The translations under genes and the position numbers were made by a program. The notes below the pieces were generated by a model. The model saw only the letters and a list, made by a program, of their open reading frames with translations, had not been told where the DNA came from and searched no databases. A stretch of DNA of 64,000 nucleotides. Origin: an uncultured Lachnospiraceae bacterium (lineage in GTDB: Bacteria > Bacillota > Clostridia > Lachnospirales > Lachnospiraceae). The stretch lies in contig CAJTMW010000002.1 of the NCBI GenBank assembly GCA_910577275.1, positions 62,001 through 126,000 on the forward strand, read 5' to 3'. Positions 8,282 to 16,302 of this stretch are shown piece after piece; position 1 is the stretch's first letter; each line of letters begins with the position of its first letter.

Positions 8282-9190
8282 TTACATGCGTTTGTTTTTG
8301 CCGCATTTTTTGCACTTACAGTACCTGCGGGGCTTTAACATTCTGCGGAAAGCAAAGGGCAGAAGATAGTACAGATAGAGCAGCCTATCCAGCGTACAGG
8401 TAAAATAGCGCGTGATGAAAAGATAAATGCGGCAGAAAATCCGATTGGTAAACTGCGACCATTTGCGGTGCAGACGTCCGAAAAAGCCGTAATGGCGTTC
8501 GATTTCGCCGCAGAATGAAACGGAGACGGTATTTCCGCATACCCGGACGAGGTTATCCGAAATTTCAGTCTGATACAGGGCTTTCAGAAAAGCGCACCGC
8601 ATCTCGTGGTCGGGGAACTGAATGGTGACAAGCAGCTCCAGTTCGCCGGGGCGGGAAAACATTCCCATGAGAAAGGCGGTAAGCCACCAGGTCTTTTTGG
8701 ACATGCAGGCCAGAGGCTTTCCGTCCTTTGTCAGCTTGAAGGAAACCGGCAGCATCTCCCTGTCGTCCGCGCACTGAAAGAGGGCGGTTGACAGTTCGCT
8801 GTGGGATAGAAGCCGGTCCGCATGGTAAATTCCCACTTCGGCTCCGGTATTGATGCCGTACTGGCCCTTCCAAAATTCTATGAGCCAGGTTTTTCCCTGA
8901 TAAGGAAAATAAACGGGCAGGAAATCAAACACCATATTAAAGCGTGAGGCCGCGTAATCAAACAGGGCGGTGTAACCCATTTCACGCTGCCAGGCATCAT
9001 TCCGGGAGGAGATAAGGTCCTGCTTTTCGTCATAGCAATAGCCGAAAGGCTCAATCAGGGAATCGAGAAGGGAAACCTTCTCCATACAGGTCATGGAGCA
9101 GACTTTTTTGACTGCGTGCCGTTTCCGGCAGCCGGAAAATATAAAAACGAGAAGCAATGCGAAAATAACAATGCCGATTGAAAAATACAT
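8282..9190 (-). CDS. DUF4474 family membrane-anchored protein
   Basis: About 302 residues. It begins MYFSIGIVIF with one N-terminal membrane segment, ending at a Ser-Gly-Cys that could act as a lipobox. The core around FDYAASRFNM, then WLIEFWKGQYGINTGAEVG, is the DUF4474 signature. The C-terminus is basic, with CKCKKCGKNKRM. The start at 9190 is chosen because the membrane segment follows at once and AAAGGA lies upstream; the open frame continues another 65 codons over the promoter of the divergent gene. The function is unknown. It probably forms an operon with the phosphoesterase. Confidence 0.75.
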   Translation of the reverse strand: MYFSIGIVIFALLLVFIFSGCRKRHAVKKVCSMTCMEKVSLLDSLIEPFGYCYDEKQDLISSRNDAWQREMGYTALFDYAASRFNMVFDFLPVYFPYQGKTWLIEFWKGQYGINTGAEVGIYHADRLLSHSELSTALFQCADDREMLPVSFKLTKDGKPLACMSKKTWWLTAFLMGMFSRPGELELLVTIQFPDHEMRCAFLKALYQTEISDNLVRVCGNTVSVSFCGEIERHYGFFGRLHRKWSQFTNRIFCRIYLFITRYFTCTLDRLLYLYYLLPFAFRRMLKPRRYCKCKKCGKNKRM

Positions 9191-9301
9191 AATGATATAT
9201 CCTTTTGTTTTTAGTATATAATATGCCTGTGGCGGTAAGGAGTGATGCTTGAAAAAAATAACAGAAGCAGTATAATTAAGAAAACAGGAGGTGACGAGCT
9301 T

Positions 9302-11635
9302 ATGAATATAGAAAAGGTTTTGGAGGAGCTGGATGGGCTTTTTGCACAGCATAAGGTGGATGAGGTGGAGCCCTTTCTGCTGCAAAAAATAGACGAGGCG
9401 TCGCGGGAGGGCGATACTGCCTCCATGATTACGCTTTTAAACGAAATCATTGGACATTACCGGGAGCTGGGCGAGTATGAAAAATCCATTGCAAGCTGCC
9501 GGGAGCTTTTGATACTGGTGGAGCAGGCGGGGCTTAAAGGGACGGTTGCCTATGCAACGACGCTGCTCAACATTGCAAACGCCTGCCGGGCTGCCGGACT
9601 TTTGCGGGAATCCATGATTTATTATCAGGAGGTGAAAAAGATTTATGAAAAGGAGCTTGCGCCGGCCGATTTCCGGTATGCCAGCCTTTACAATAACATG
9701 AGTCTTTTATTTCAGGAAATGGGCGACTATGAAAGCGCCTGCGACTGTCTTGAGAGGGCGCTTTCCATTGCCTCCATGTACACGGAGGCCAGAATCGAGG
9801 TGGCGGTGACACACACCAATCTGGCGTCTTCCCAGTTAAAGCTGGGGCGTTTACAGGAGGCAATCGAGAACTTAAACAAAGCCTTTTCCATTTTTGAGAT
9901 GGATGAGGAGAAGGATTACCATTACAGCGGAGCCCTTTCCGCGATGGGGGAGGCGCAGTATCTGGCGGGAAACCTGGAGGAATCCGCCCACTATTATCAG
10001 CTTGCCCTGGAACAGATTGAGAAAAACGTGGGAAAAAGCAAGGCCTATGAGCTTACATTGCAGAATTTAAACGCGGTAACGGCAAAAATGCATGAGCTGC
10101 CGGCCGAGGGACGGAATTTTCGGAATGGAATGGAGCTTTGCGAAGCTTTTTATGAGGAGTACGGAAAACCGATGATTCGTCAGAAATTTCCCGAATACGA
10201 GCACCTCATTGCCGTGGGTCTTGTGGGGGAAGGCTCGGAGTGCTTCGGCTTTGACGACCAGGTCTCCAGAGACCACGATTTCGGGCCGGGGTTCTGTCTG
10301 TGGCTTACCGATTCGGTGTATGATGAAATCGGGGAGCAGCTCCAGAGAGCCTATGAGGAGCTTCCTTCCACCTATATGGGAATTACGCGCTTCACCACTT
10401 TGAAGGCGCAGAAAAGGGTGGGGGTGTTCAAAATCGGAGACTTCTATGAAAATCTGATTGGGCTGCGGGACGTTCCCAGCACTCAGAATCAATGGCTTTT
10501 CCTGGAGGATTACAGGCTGGCAACGGCCACAAACGGAAAGGTTTTCCGGGATGATTTGGGCGAATTTACCCGAATCAGGCGGGGGATTTTGGCTTATTAC
10601 CCTGAGGATGTGCGAATCAGGAAAATCGCAAGGGAAGCGGCCCTGATGGCGCAGTCCGGGCAGTACAACTATTCCAGAATGTTCGGAAGGGGCGAGCGGG
10701 TCACGGCGGTAATCGCCCTGTCGGAGTTTATGAAGCATACCATGTCCATGGTTTATCTTTTAAACCGCGCCTATGCGCCTTTTTACAAATGGATGCACAG
10801 GGGGATGGAAGGGCTTCGGGTTTTGCCTGAAATCAGGGATATTTTAACCTCTCTGGTGGACTTTCCGGCGGGAGACGAGAGGATTCCCCAGACCATAGAG
10901 ATGATTGTGGCGCTGATTATTGCGGAGATGAAAAAACAGGGGCTTACCAGCGGCGAGGACAATTATCTGGACAATCACACAGATAAGATATTAAGAAGCA
11001 TTCCCGAGAAGGAAAGGAAGGACGATTCCTTCAAGGCGGCCCTTGTAAACGAGCTGGTTTCCCTGGAATGGGCAGCCTTTGACAAGGTGGAAAACGAAGG
11101 CGGAAGGGCCGAGTGCCAGGACGACTGGAACACCTTTTCCATTATGAGAAAGAGCCAGTACCTTGCATGGACGGAGGAAATGCTGAAAAGCTATATCCAT
11201 GATTTCCATAAGGCAAATGAAAGGGGCTGGAATCTGATTACGGAGAAATACGGGCGGATGATGGCAAGCACGGCGCCGCTTCGCTATGAGCAGATAAAGG
11301 ATTCCCTTCCGAATCTTCCTGATATGAAGAAGGAAATCATCGAAGAAATTGTAAAGATTCAGGTGGGATGGATGGAGGAATTCGCGGAAAGCTATCCAAA
11401 GGCGGCAGGCAATGCGAGGAGCATCCACACGTCGGAGGATACGCCCTTTAACACCTCCTATGAAACCTATCTGCGGGGAGAGCTGTCCACCTATTCGGAT
11501 GCCACGCTGGATTTATACGGAAGGTTTATCGCCCGTCTTTATAAGGAGGGGGAAAACCTTGCCAGAATCATTATGACAAACACAGCGCATCTTTACGGGT
11601 ACGAATCCCTTGAGGTGCTGGAGGAGAAGCTGTAG
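9302..11635 (+). CDS. TPR, DUF4037 and DUF4125 fusion protein
   Basis: A protein of 777 residues in three parts. Residues about 45-270 form tetratricopeptide helices (LYNNMSLLFQEMGDYESACD is one). About 285-560 is a DUF4037 region with the nucleotidyltransferase-like motif GLVGEGSECFGFDD followed by SRDHDFGPGF. The C-terminal 200 residues, with ELVSLEWAAFDKVENEGG, form DUF4125. The middle domain resembles aminoglycoside-type nucleotidyltransferases, so nucleotide transfer is inferred but unproven; the TPR part suggests a protein partner. AGGAGGTGA at 9286-9294 fixes the start. The MATE gene begins four bases after the stop, so the two form an operon. Confidence 0.75.
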   Translation: MNIEKVLEELDGLFAQHKVDEVEPFLLQKIDEASREGDTASMITLLNEIIGHYRELGEYEKSIASCRELLILVEQAGLKGTVAYATTLLNIANACRAAGLLRESMIYYQEVKKIYEKELAPADFRYASLYNNMSLLFQEMGDYESACDCLERALSIASMYTEARIEVAVTHTNLASSQLKLGRLQEAIENLNKAFSIFEMDEEKDYHYSGALSAMGEAQYLAGNLEESAHYYQLALEQIEKNVGKSKAYELTLQNLNAVTAKMHELPAEGRNFRNGMELCEAFYEEYGKPMIRQKFPEYEHLIAVGLVGEGSECFGFDDQVSRDHDFGPGFCLWLTDSVYDEIGEQLQRAYEELPSTYMGITRFTTLKAQKRVGVFKIGDFYENLIGLRDVPSTQNQWLFLEDYRLATATNGKVFRDDLGEFTRIRRGILAYYPEDVRIRKIAREAALMAQSGQYNYSRMFGRGERVTAVIALSEFMKHTMSMVYLLNRAYAPFYKWMHRGMEGLRVLPEIRDILTSLVDFPAGDERIPQTIEMIVALIIAEMKKQGLTSGEDNYLDNHTDKILRSIPEKERKDDSFKAALVNELVSLEWAAFDKVENEGGRAECQDDWNTFSIMRKSQYLAWTEEMLKSYIHDFHKANERGWNLITEKYGRMMASTAPLRYEQIKDSLPNLPDMKKEIIEEIVKIQVGWMEEFAESYPKAAGNARSIHTSEDTPFNTSYETYLRGELSTYSDATLDLYGRFIARLYKEGENLARIIMTNTAHLYGYESLEVLEEKL

Positions 11636-11638
11636 CAG

Positions 11639-13003
11639 ATGGAAAAGAAAATACAAAAGTCCTACGAGATTGACATGTGTAACGGGCCTCTTTTGGGCAA
11701 AATCATGCTGTTTACGCTGCCGCTCATGCTTTCGGGGATTTTGCAGCTCCTTTTTAACGCCGCCGACGTGGTGGTGGTGGGAAGGTTCGCCGGAAACGAG
11801 GCGCTTGCGGCGGTGGGCTCTACGGGAGCCCTCACCAATCTGCTGGTAAACCTGTTTATCGGGATGTCCGTGGGGGCAAATGTGCTGGTGGCGAGATATT
11901 ACGGGGGAAAGCAGGAGGAGGAGGTGAGCCGCACCGTCCACACCTCCATGCTGGTAAGCGCGGCAGGCGGGGTAATCCTTGCGGTTCTTGGAATCGTTCT
12001 GGCAAAGCCGCTCCTGCTTCTCATGGATACGCCGGATAATGTAATTAACCATTCGGTGCTTTATATGCGGATTTACTTTCTGGGGATGCCGGTGATGCTG
12101 ATATTCAACTTTGGCAGCGCCATCCTGCGGGCGGTAGGCGATACCAGAAGACCGCTGTTTTACTTAATGATAGCGGGTGTTATTAATGTGGCGCTGAACC
12201 TCTGGTTCGTAATCGGGTTCCACATGGGGGTGGCAGGCGTGGCGCTTGCCACGGTGATTTCCCAGTGTGTGTCCACGGCGCTGATAGTAAGGAGCCTTTT
12301 GAAAAGCGAGGGGTGCCTCAGGCTCCGCCCCGAGAGGCTTCGCATGGATTGGGAGAAGTTTGGAAAGATTGCGGCAATCGGCCTGCCGGCGGGACTGCAG
12401 GGCTCTTTGTTTTCCATTTCCAATGTGCTGATTCAGTCCTCTGTAAATTCCTTCGGCTCTGTGGCAATGGCGGGAAATACGGCGGCAAGCAATATCGAAA
12501 GCTTTGTCTATGTGGCAATGAATTCGGTTCATCAGACGGCGGTGAGCTTTACCGGCCAGAATCTGGGCGGAAGACAGTACGACAGAATCAGAAAAATCTT
12601 AATTGAATGCCTGCTCTTTGTGACGGCTATCGGACTCGTGCTGGGAAACGGGGCGTTTCTCCTTGGCAGGCAGTTCCTTGGATTTTATTCCACTGACCCG
12701 GAGGTGATTTCCTACGGACTGCTGAGAATGGGAATCATCTGTACCTGGTACTTCTGGTGCGGTATTATGGACGTGCTGGTGGGCAGCATCCGCGGCCTTG
12801 GCTATGCGGTGATGCCCATGATAGTTTCGCTCTTAGGCGCCTGCGCCTTCCGTGTGGTCTGGATTTACACCTTTTTTGCCTGGGACAGGACGCTTCGGAC
12901 CCTTTACATATCCTACCCCATATCCTGGGCGCTGACAGCCGGGGTTCACCTGATTTGCTTTATTGCGGTGTACCGGAGAGTCAAAGACCCCGCAGCAAGC
13001 TGA
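11639..13003 (+). CDS. MATE family efflux transporter
   Basis: A protein of 454 residues with about 12 membrane segments in two homologous halves, the normal size for MATE antiporters that export drugs or metabolites using sodium or protons. It opens with a short cytoplasmic tail and LGKIMLFTLPLMLSGILQ, followed by FNAADVVVVGRFAG, which is typical of the DinF/NorM-like Firmicute group. It starts four bases after the DUF4037 gene and is translationally linked to it. The substrate is not predictable. A hairpin overlaps its end at 12978-13017 (GAGTCAA and GACCCC with GGGGTC and TTGACTC). Confidence 0.9.
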   Translation: MEKKIQKSYEIDMCNGPLLGKIMLFTLPLMLSGILQLLFNAADVVVVGRFAGNEALAAVGSTGALTNLLVNLFIGMSVGANVLVARYYGGKQEEEVSRTVHTSMLVSAAGGVILAVLGIVLAKPLLLLMDTPDNVINHSVLYMRIYFLGMPVMLIFNFGSAILRAVGDTRRPLFYLMIAGVINVALNLWFVIGFHMGVAGVALATVISQCVSTALIVRSLLKSEGCLRLRPERLRMDWEKFGKIAAIGLPAGLQGSLFSISNVLIQSSVNSFGSVAMAGNTAASNIESFVYVAMNSVHQTAVSFTGQNLGGRQYDRIRKILIECLLFVTAIGLVLGNGAFLLGRQFLGFYSTDPEVISYGLLRMGIICTWYFWCGIMDVLVGSIRGLGYAVMPMIVSLLGACAFRVVWIYTFFAWDRTLRTLYISYPISWALTAGVHLICFIAVYRRVKDPAAS

Positions 13004-13016
13004 TGGGGTCTTGACT

Positions 13017-13070
13017 CTCGCGGCATTCGTCAAATGGATGCTTCGCATCCGCTTGACTCATTGCTCGCGG
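13017..13070 (-). repeat. Palindromic intergenic element, inverted copy
   Basis: Read on the minus strand this is CGCGAGCAATGAGTCAAGCG, a GGATGC/GCATCC hairpin, then TTTGACGAATGCCGCGAG. It matches the core of the element at 5258 and the one at 55385. It sits directly behind the MATE gene. Confidence 0.75.
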
Positions 13071-13098
13071 AAGATAAAAGTAAAAAATTAACTGCCCC

Positions 13099-13125
13099 AA
13101 ACGCTCTCCGAAAGGAGGGCGTTTT
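13099..13125 (+). terminator. Terminator after the MATE gene
   Basis: AAACGCTCTCC, a GAAA tetraloop, and GGAGGGCGTTT with one wobble pair, ending in five T. Confidence 0.85.
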
Positions 13126-13130
13126 TCATG

Positions 13131-13210
13131 CGCGGGCAATGAGCCAGGCGGGAGTGCCTCTGGCAAATGACGCGTTCAGCGAGTAGGGGAAGATGAATTT
13201 TCCCCTACTC
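13131..13210. repeat. Degenerate palindromic element with adjoining inverted repeat
   Basis: CGCGGGCAATGAGCCAGGCG followed by AAATGACGCGTTCAGCGAG is a decayed copy of the element at 5258. It runs into a perfect inverted repeat, GAGTAGGGGAA at 13181-13191 with TTCCCCTACTC at 13200-13210. That could end transcription in either direction before the GntR promoter. Confidence 0.6.
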
Positions 13211-13251
13211 GATTGGGCGGTGGGGGAAAAGGCACCCGACAAAAATATATA

Positions 13252-13293
13252 TTGACAATAGTGGGTATATATGATATATACAATATATACCCA
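13252..13293 (+). promoter_or_regulatory. Promoter and operator of the GntR-ABC operon
   Basis: TTGACA at 13252-13257 and TATATA at 13275-13280 are spaced by exactly 17 bases. A perfect 11-bp inverted repeat, TGGGTATATAT at 13262-13272 and ATATATACCCA at 13283-13293, straddles the -10. A repressor bound there would block RNA polymerase. The obvious candidate is the YtrA-like GntR protein encoded 37 bases downstream. Confidence 0.85.
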
Positions 13294-13329
13294 TTGAAAA
13301 AGGAATTCCTTTCAGTTAAGAGGTGACGA

Positions 13330-13704
13330 ATGAATATCATAATCAGTAATTCCAGCGACAAGCCGATTTACGAGCAGATTACCGCGCAAATCAAGGCTCT
13401 TGTCATGAACGGGGAGTTAAAGGAGGGCGATTTGCTCCCTTCTATGAGAACCCTTGCAAAAGAGCTCCGCATCAGCGTGATTACGACGAAGCGTGCCTAT
13501 GAGGATTTGGAGAGGGACGGCTTTATCACCACGGTGGTGGGGAAGGGAAGCTTTATCCGGGCGGCGGATATCCGGTTGGTGCGGGAGGAAAAGCTAAAGC
13601 AGATAGAGGATTTGCTCTCCAAAGCAATTTTTCTGGCGCGGCAGAGCGCCATAGGCAGGGAAGAAATCGAGGAAATGATTGAAATCATTTATCAGGAGGA
13701 GTAA
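13330..13704 (+). CDS. GntR family regulator, YtrA-like
   Basis: A protein of 124 residues, short for GntR regulators. It has the winged helix at about 10-75 (PIYEQITAQIKALVMNGEL, then LPSMRTLAKELRISVITTKRAY) and only a short helical tail in place of an effector domain. That architecture is typical of YtrA-type repressors that control the ABC transporter encoded next to them. The ABC ATPase begins 33 bases later. A near-perfect operator overlaps its own promoter, so autoregulation of the whole cassette is likely. Confidence 0.92.
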   Translation: MNIIISNSSDKPIYEQITAQIKALVMNGELKEGDLLPSMRTLAKELRISVITTKRAYEDLERDGFITTVVGKGSFIRAADIRLVREEKLKQIEDLLSKAIFLARQSAIGREEIEEMIEIIYQEE

Positions 13705-13737
13705 AGGCCCGTTTCAGGGCGGAAGGCAGGCAGAAGG

Positions 13738-14634
13738 ATGGAAAATGCGATTGTAGTTAAAAATCTTACGAAAAAATATGAGGGATTTACCTTAAACAAT
13801 ATCAGCTTTGAGGTTCCCACCGGTTCTGTTGTCGGCTTTATTGGAGAGAACGGCGCCGGGAAAAGCACCACCATACAGGCGCTTCTGGGAATCATTGTGC
13901 CTGACGGCGGCGAGGCATGGCTGTTGGGCCATAAGGTCGGCAGGAAGGAGGACGACGAATCCTGGCGGGAACAGGTGGGAGTGGTGTTCGACGAGTGCAA
14001 TTTCCACTGGGAGCTGAAAATCAGACAGGTTCAGAAGATTCTGGGGGATATTTACAGGACGTGGGACGATGAGAAATTTTTGAGGTATGCGGAAAAATTT
14101 GCGCTTCCTCTGGATAAAAAGGTGAAGGAATTGTCCAAAGGGATGAGGATGAAGCTTTCCATAGCGGCGGCTTTATCCCATGACAGCAGGGTATTGATTC
14201 TGGACGAAGCCACCAGCGGGCTCGACCCGGTTGTGAGAAGTGAAATTCTTGATATTTTCAGGGAGCTGATTGAGGACGGAGAGCATACGATTTTCATTTC
14301 CTCTCACATAACATCTGATATTGAAAAGATTTCGGACTACGTCATGCTGATTCATAAGGGGGAGCTGCTGCTTTCGGAAAATAAGGATGATATACTTTAC
14401 AATTATGCCATTGTCAGATGCACAAAGCAGCAGGCGTCCCTGATACCGGAGGATATTGTTGTGGGAAGGGAAGAAGGGCAGTATGAAGTCAGCGTGCTTG
14501 TGAGAGATAAGAGGCGGCTTCTGGAAAGTAATTTTAAAGAGAAGGCGGAGCAGGCTGGTTCCGGCAGCTTTGCCATCGACAGGGCGGGCATTGAGGATGT
14601 ACTGCTTTATATTGTGAAGGCAAAGGAGGCATAA
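13738..14634 (+). CDS. ABC transporter ATP-binding protein
   Basis: A protein of 298 residues. Walker A is GENGAGKST, the signature is LSKGMRMKLSIAAAL and Walker B is VLILDEATSGLD, all intact, with the switch histidine in ISSHI. The C-terminal 80 residues form the accessory domain seen in YtrB/BcrA-like ATPases. It powers the membrane protein encoded five bases downstream. Cassettes of this GntR-ATPase-permease type often answer to cell-envelope antibiotics, but the substrate here is not known. Confidence 0.92.
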   Translation: MENAIVVKNLTKKYEGFTLNNISFEVPTGSVVGFIGENGAGKSTTIQALLGIIVPDGGEAWLLGHKVGRKEDDESWREQVGVVFDECNFHWELKIRQVQKILGDIYRTWDDEKFLRYAEKFALPLDKKVKELSKGMRMKLSIAAALSHDSRVLILDEATSGLDPVVRSEILDIFRELIEDGEHTIFISSHITSDIEKISDYVMLIHKGELLLSENKDDILYNYAIVRCTKQQASLIPEDIVVGREEGQYEVSVLVRDKRRLLESNFKEKAEQAGSGSFAIDRAGIEDVLLYIVKAKEA

Positions 14635-14638
14635 AAAA

Positions 14639-15289
14639 ATGAAGGGTCTTATTTTAAAGGAGCTGTATCTGATAAAGAGCTTTTCAAAACAATATGTATT
14701 GCTCATGGTATTGATGGGAGCCTGGTCGATTTTCGTACACAATATTTCCTTTGTGGCGATATATGTCATGGTGCTTGGCAGTTCCATGGTGCTCAGTACT
14801 ACCACCATGGACGAGGCGGTATCCTTTCATAAATTTGCCGTTACCATGCCCGTAAACGCCAGAACGCTGGTAAAATCAAAATATGTCATACTTTTTCTTA
14901 CTGTAGGAGTGGGAGAACTTCTCGTGTGGCTGTTTTCTGTGGCAGCCAATCTGCTTCCGGCAGGAAGCATAGGGATGGTGGGGATAGAGGGAATGGAGGG
15001 AATGATAGTAACCGGATGTCTTTTCCTTTCGGCAAATGCCGCTTCCATTCCGGTGATGTTTAAGGTGGGGGTGACAAAATCCCGGTATACCTATCTGATT
15101 GTCATGGTAGTCATAGGGGGAGTGATTCTGGGAGGCTATAAGGTGTCAAAACTGGCGGGGCTTTCTCTTGACGATATGCTGTCAGAGATGGAGTGGGCTC
15201 TCAACCTGACGGCAGTAATCCTTGCGGCAGTTATCGCGGCAGTTTCTTATTTCATATCTGTAAAAATCGTTCAGAAAAAAGAGTGGTAA
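14639..15289 (+). CDS. ABC-2 type permease
   Basis: A membrane protein of 216 residues with about six hydrophobic segments, matching the small ABC-2 (ABC2_membrane_5-like) permeases paired with YtrB-type ATPases. It begins MKGLILKELYLIKS, typical of this group, where an amphipathic N-terminal helix precedes the first membrane segment. It is the last gene of the GntR operon. A homodimer would be needed to give a full transporter. Confidence 0.85.
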   Translation: MKGLILKELYLIKSFSKQYVLLMVLMGAWSIFVHNISFVAIYVMVLGSSMVLSTTTMDEAVSFHKFAVTMPVNARTLVKSKYVILFLTVGVGELLVWLFSVAANLLPAGSIGMVGIEGMEGMIVTGCLFLSANAASIPVMFKVGVTKSRYTYLIVMVVIGGVILGGYKVSKLAGLSLDDMLSEMEWALNLTAVILAAVIAAVSYFISVKIVQKKEW

Positions 15290-15297
15290 ATTTCCCA

Positions 15298-15394
15298 TTG
15301 GCAGAGCGTCAAAAAATTGGTATAGTATAGAAGGTGGAAACCGGGGCGAAAGTCCCGGCTTTGCCGGTATTGTGACGGAAGAAAAGGAGCGCAG
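15298..15394 (+). promoter_or_regulatory. Promoter and structured leader of the HAD gene
   Basis: TTGGCA at 15298-15303, 17 bases, then TATAGT at 15321-15326. The short leader after it holds two compact hairpins: GGG with CCC around GCGAAAGT, and CCGGC-TTT-GCCGG, possibly closed by ACCGG with CCGGT. It matches no riboswitch class that I recognise and there is no clear U-tract. Confidence 0.6.
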
Positions 15395-16231
15395 ATGGAT
15401 GCAAATACTCTGTACGTCAGCGATTTGGACGGAACACTTTTAAATACCCGGGATGAAATCAGTCCCCGCAGCCTTCGGATAATCAACAGTCTCATCGAAA
15501 AGGGAATGAAATTTACCTATGCCACCGCCCGCTCGCTTTCGTCGGCCTCGGTGGTCACAAAGGGGCTTTCTCTCCATATTCCGGTGATTATTTATAACGG
15601 CGCTTTTATCCGGGCGGCGGACACCGGAAAAACCCTGTATTCCGTGGGCTTTTCGAAAGAGGAACAGCGGTTTATGGAGGAATTTTTAAGGAAGGAAGGG
15701 CTTTCCCCGCTGGTGTATACCTTTAGGGAAGGGGAGGAAAAGGTTCTCCGGGAGGCTTCCCGCGAAAACGAGGGGATTCGGCGATATCTTTCCTGCCGGA
15801 AGGGCGATAAGCGCATGGAAGCGGTAAGGGACGGGGAAAGTATTTATCAGGGAGATATTTTCTATTTCACCTGTATCGGGGAGCGGGAGGAGCTGGAAGG
15901 GGCGTACAGGCGTCTTTCAAAGGATAAACGGTTCCGAATAACCTTACAGCAGGAGCTTTACCGGCCGGAATACTGGCTGGAGATTATGCCGGAGAGGACG
16001 TCAAAGGCGGCGGCCATATGTGAGCTTAGAAAGCTGTGGAATTGCGAACGAATTGTTTCCTTCGGGGATTCTGTCAATGACCTTCCCATGTTTGCGGTTT
16101 CCGATGAGGCTTACGCCGTGGAAAACGCCGTGGAGGAGCTGAAAAGCCATGCCACGGGGATGATTCCCTCTAATGATAATGACGGGGTGGCGGAGTTTCT
16201 GGAGAAGAGATTTCGCGCGCATGGGCTGTAG
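15395..16231 (+). CDS. HAD hydrolase, Cof subfamily (IIB)
   Basis: A protein of 278 residues. Motif I is DLDGTLLNT with the nucleophile aspartate, motif II is ATARS, and the conserved lysine and motif IV lie near IVSFGDSVNDLPMF. The large C2B cap between motifs II and III is normal for Cof-type sugar-phosphate or flavin-related phosphatases. The substrate is not predictable from the sequence. It has its own promoter. AAGGAG lies before ATG 15395. Confidence 0.88.
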   Translation: MDANTLYVSDLDGTLLNTRDEISPRSLRIINSLIEKGMKFTYATARSLSSASVVTKGLSLHIPVIIYNGAFIRAADTGKTLYSVGFSKEEQRFMEEFLRKEGLSPLVYTFREGEEKVLREASRENEGIRRYLSCRKGDKRMEAVRDGESIYQGDIFYFTCIGEREELEGAYRRLSKDKRFRITLQQELYRPEYWLEIMPERTSKAAAICELRKLWNCERIVSFGDSVNDLPMFAVSDEAYAVENAVEELKSHATGMIPSNDNDGVAEFLEKRFRAHGL

Positions 16232-16302
16232 AACGGAAATTTGCAGAGGGGAAGCTTTCAGATTTGAAAATTGTTGGATAAAAGTTAAATGAGGACTTAA
16301 TA

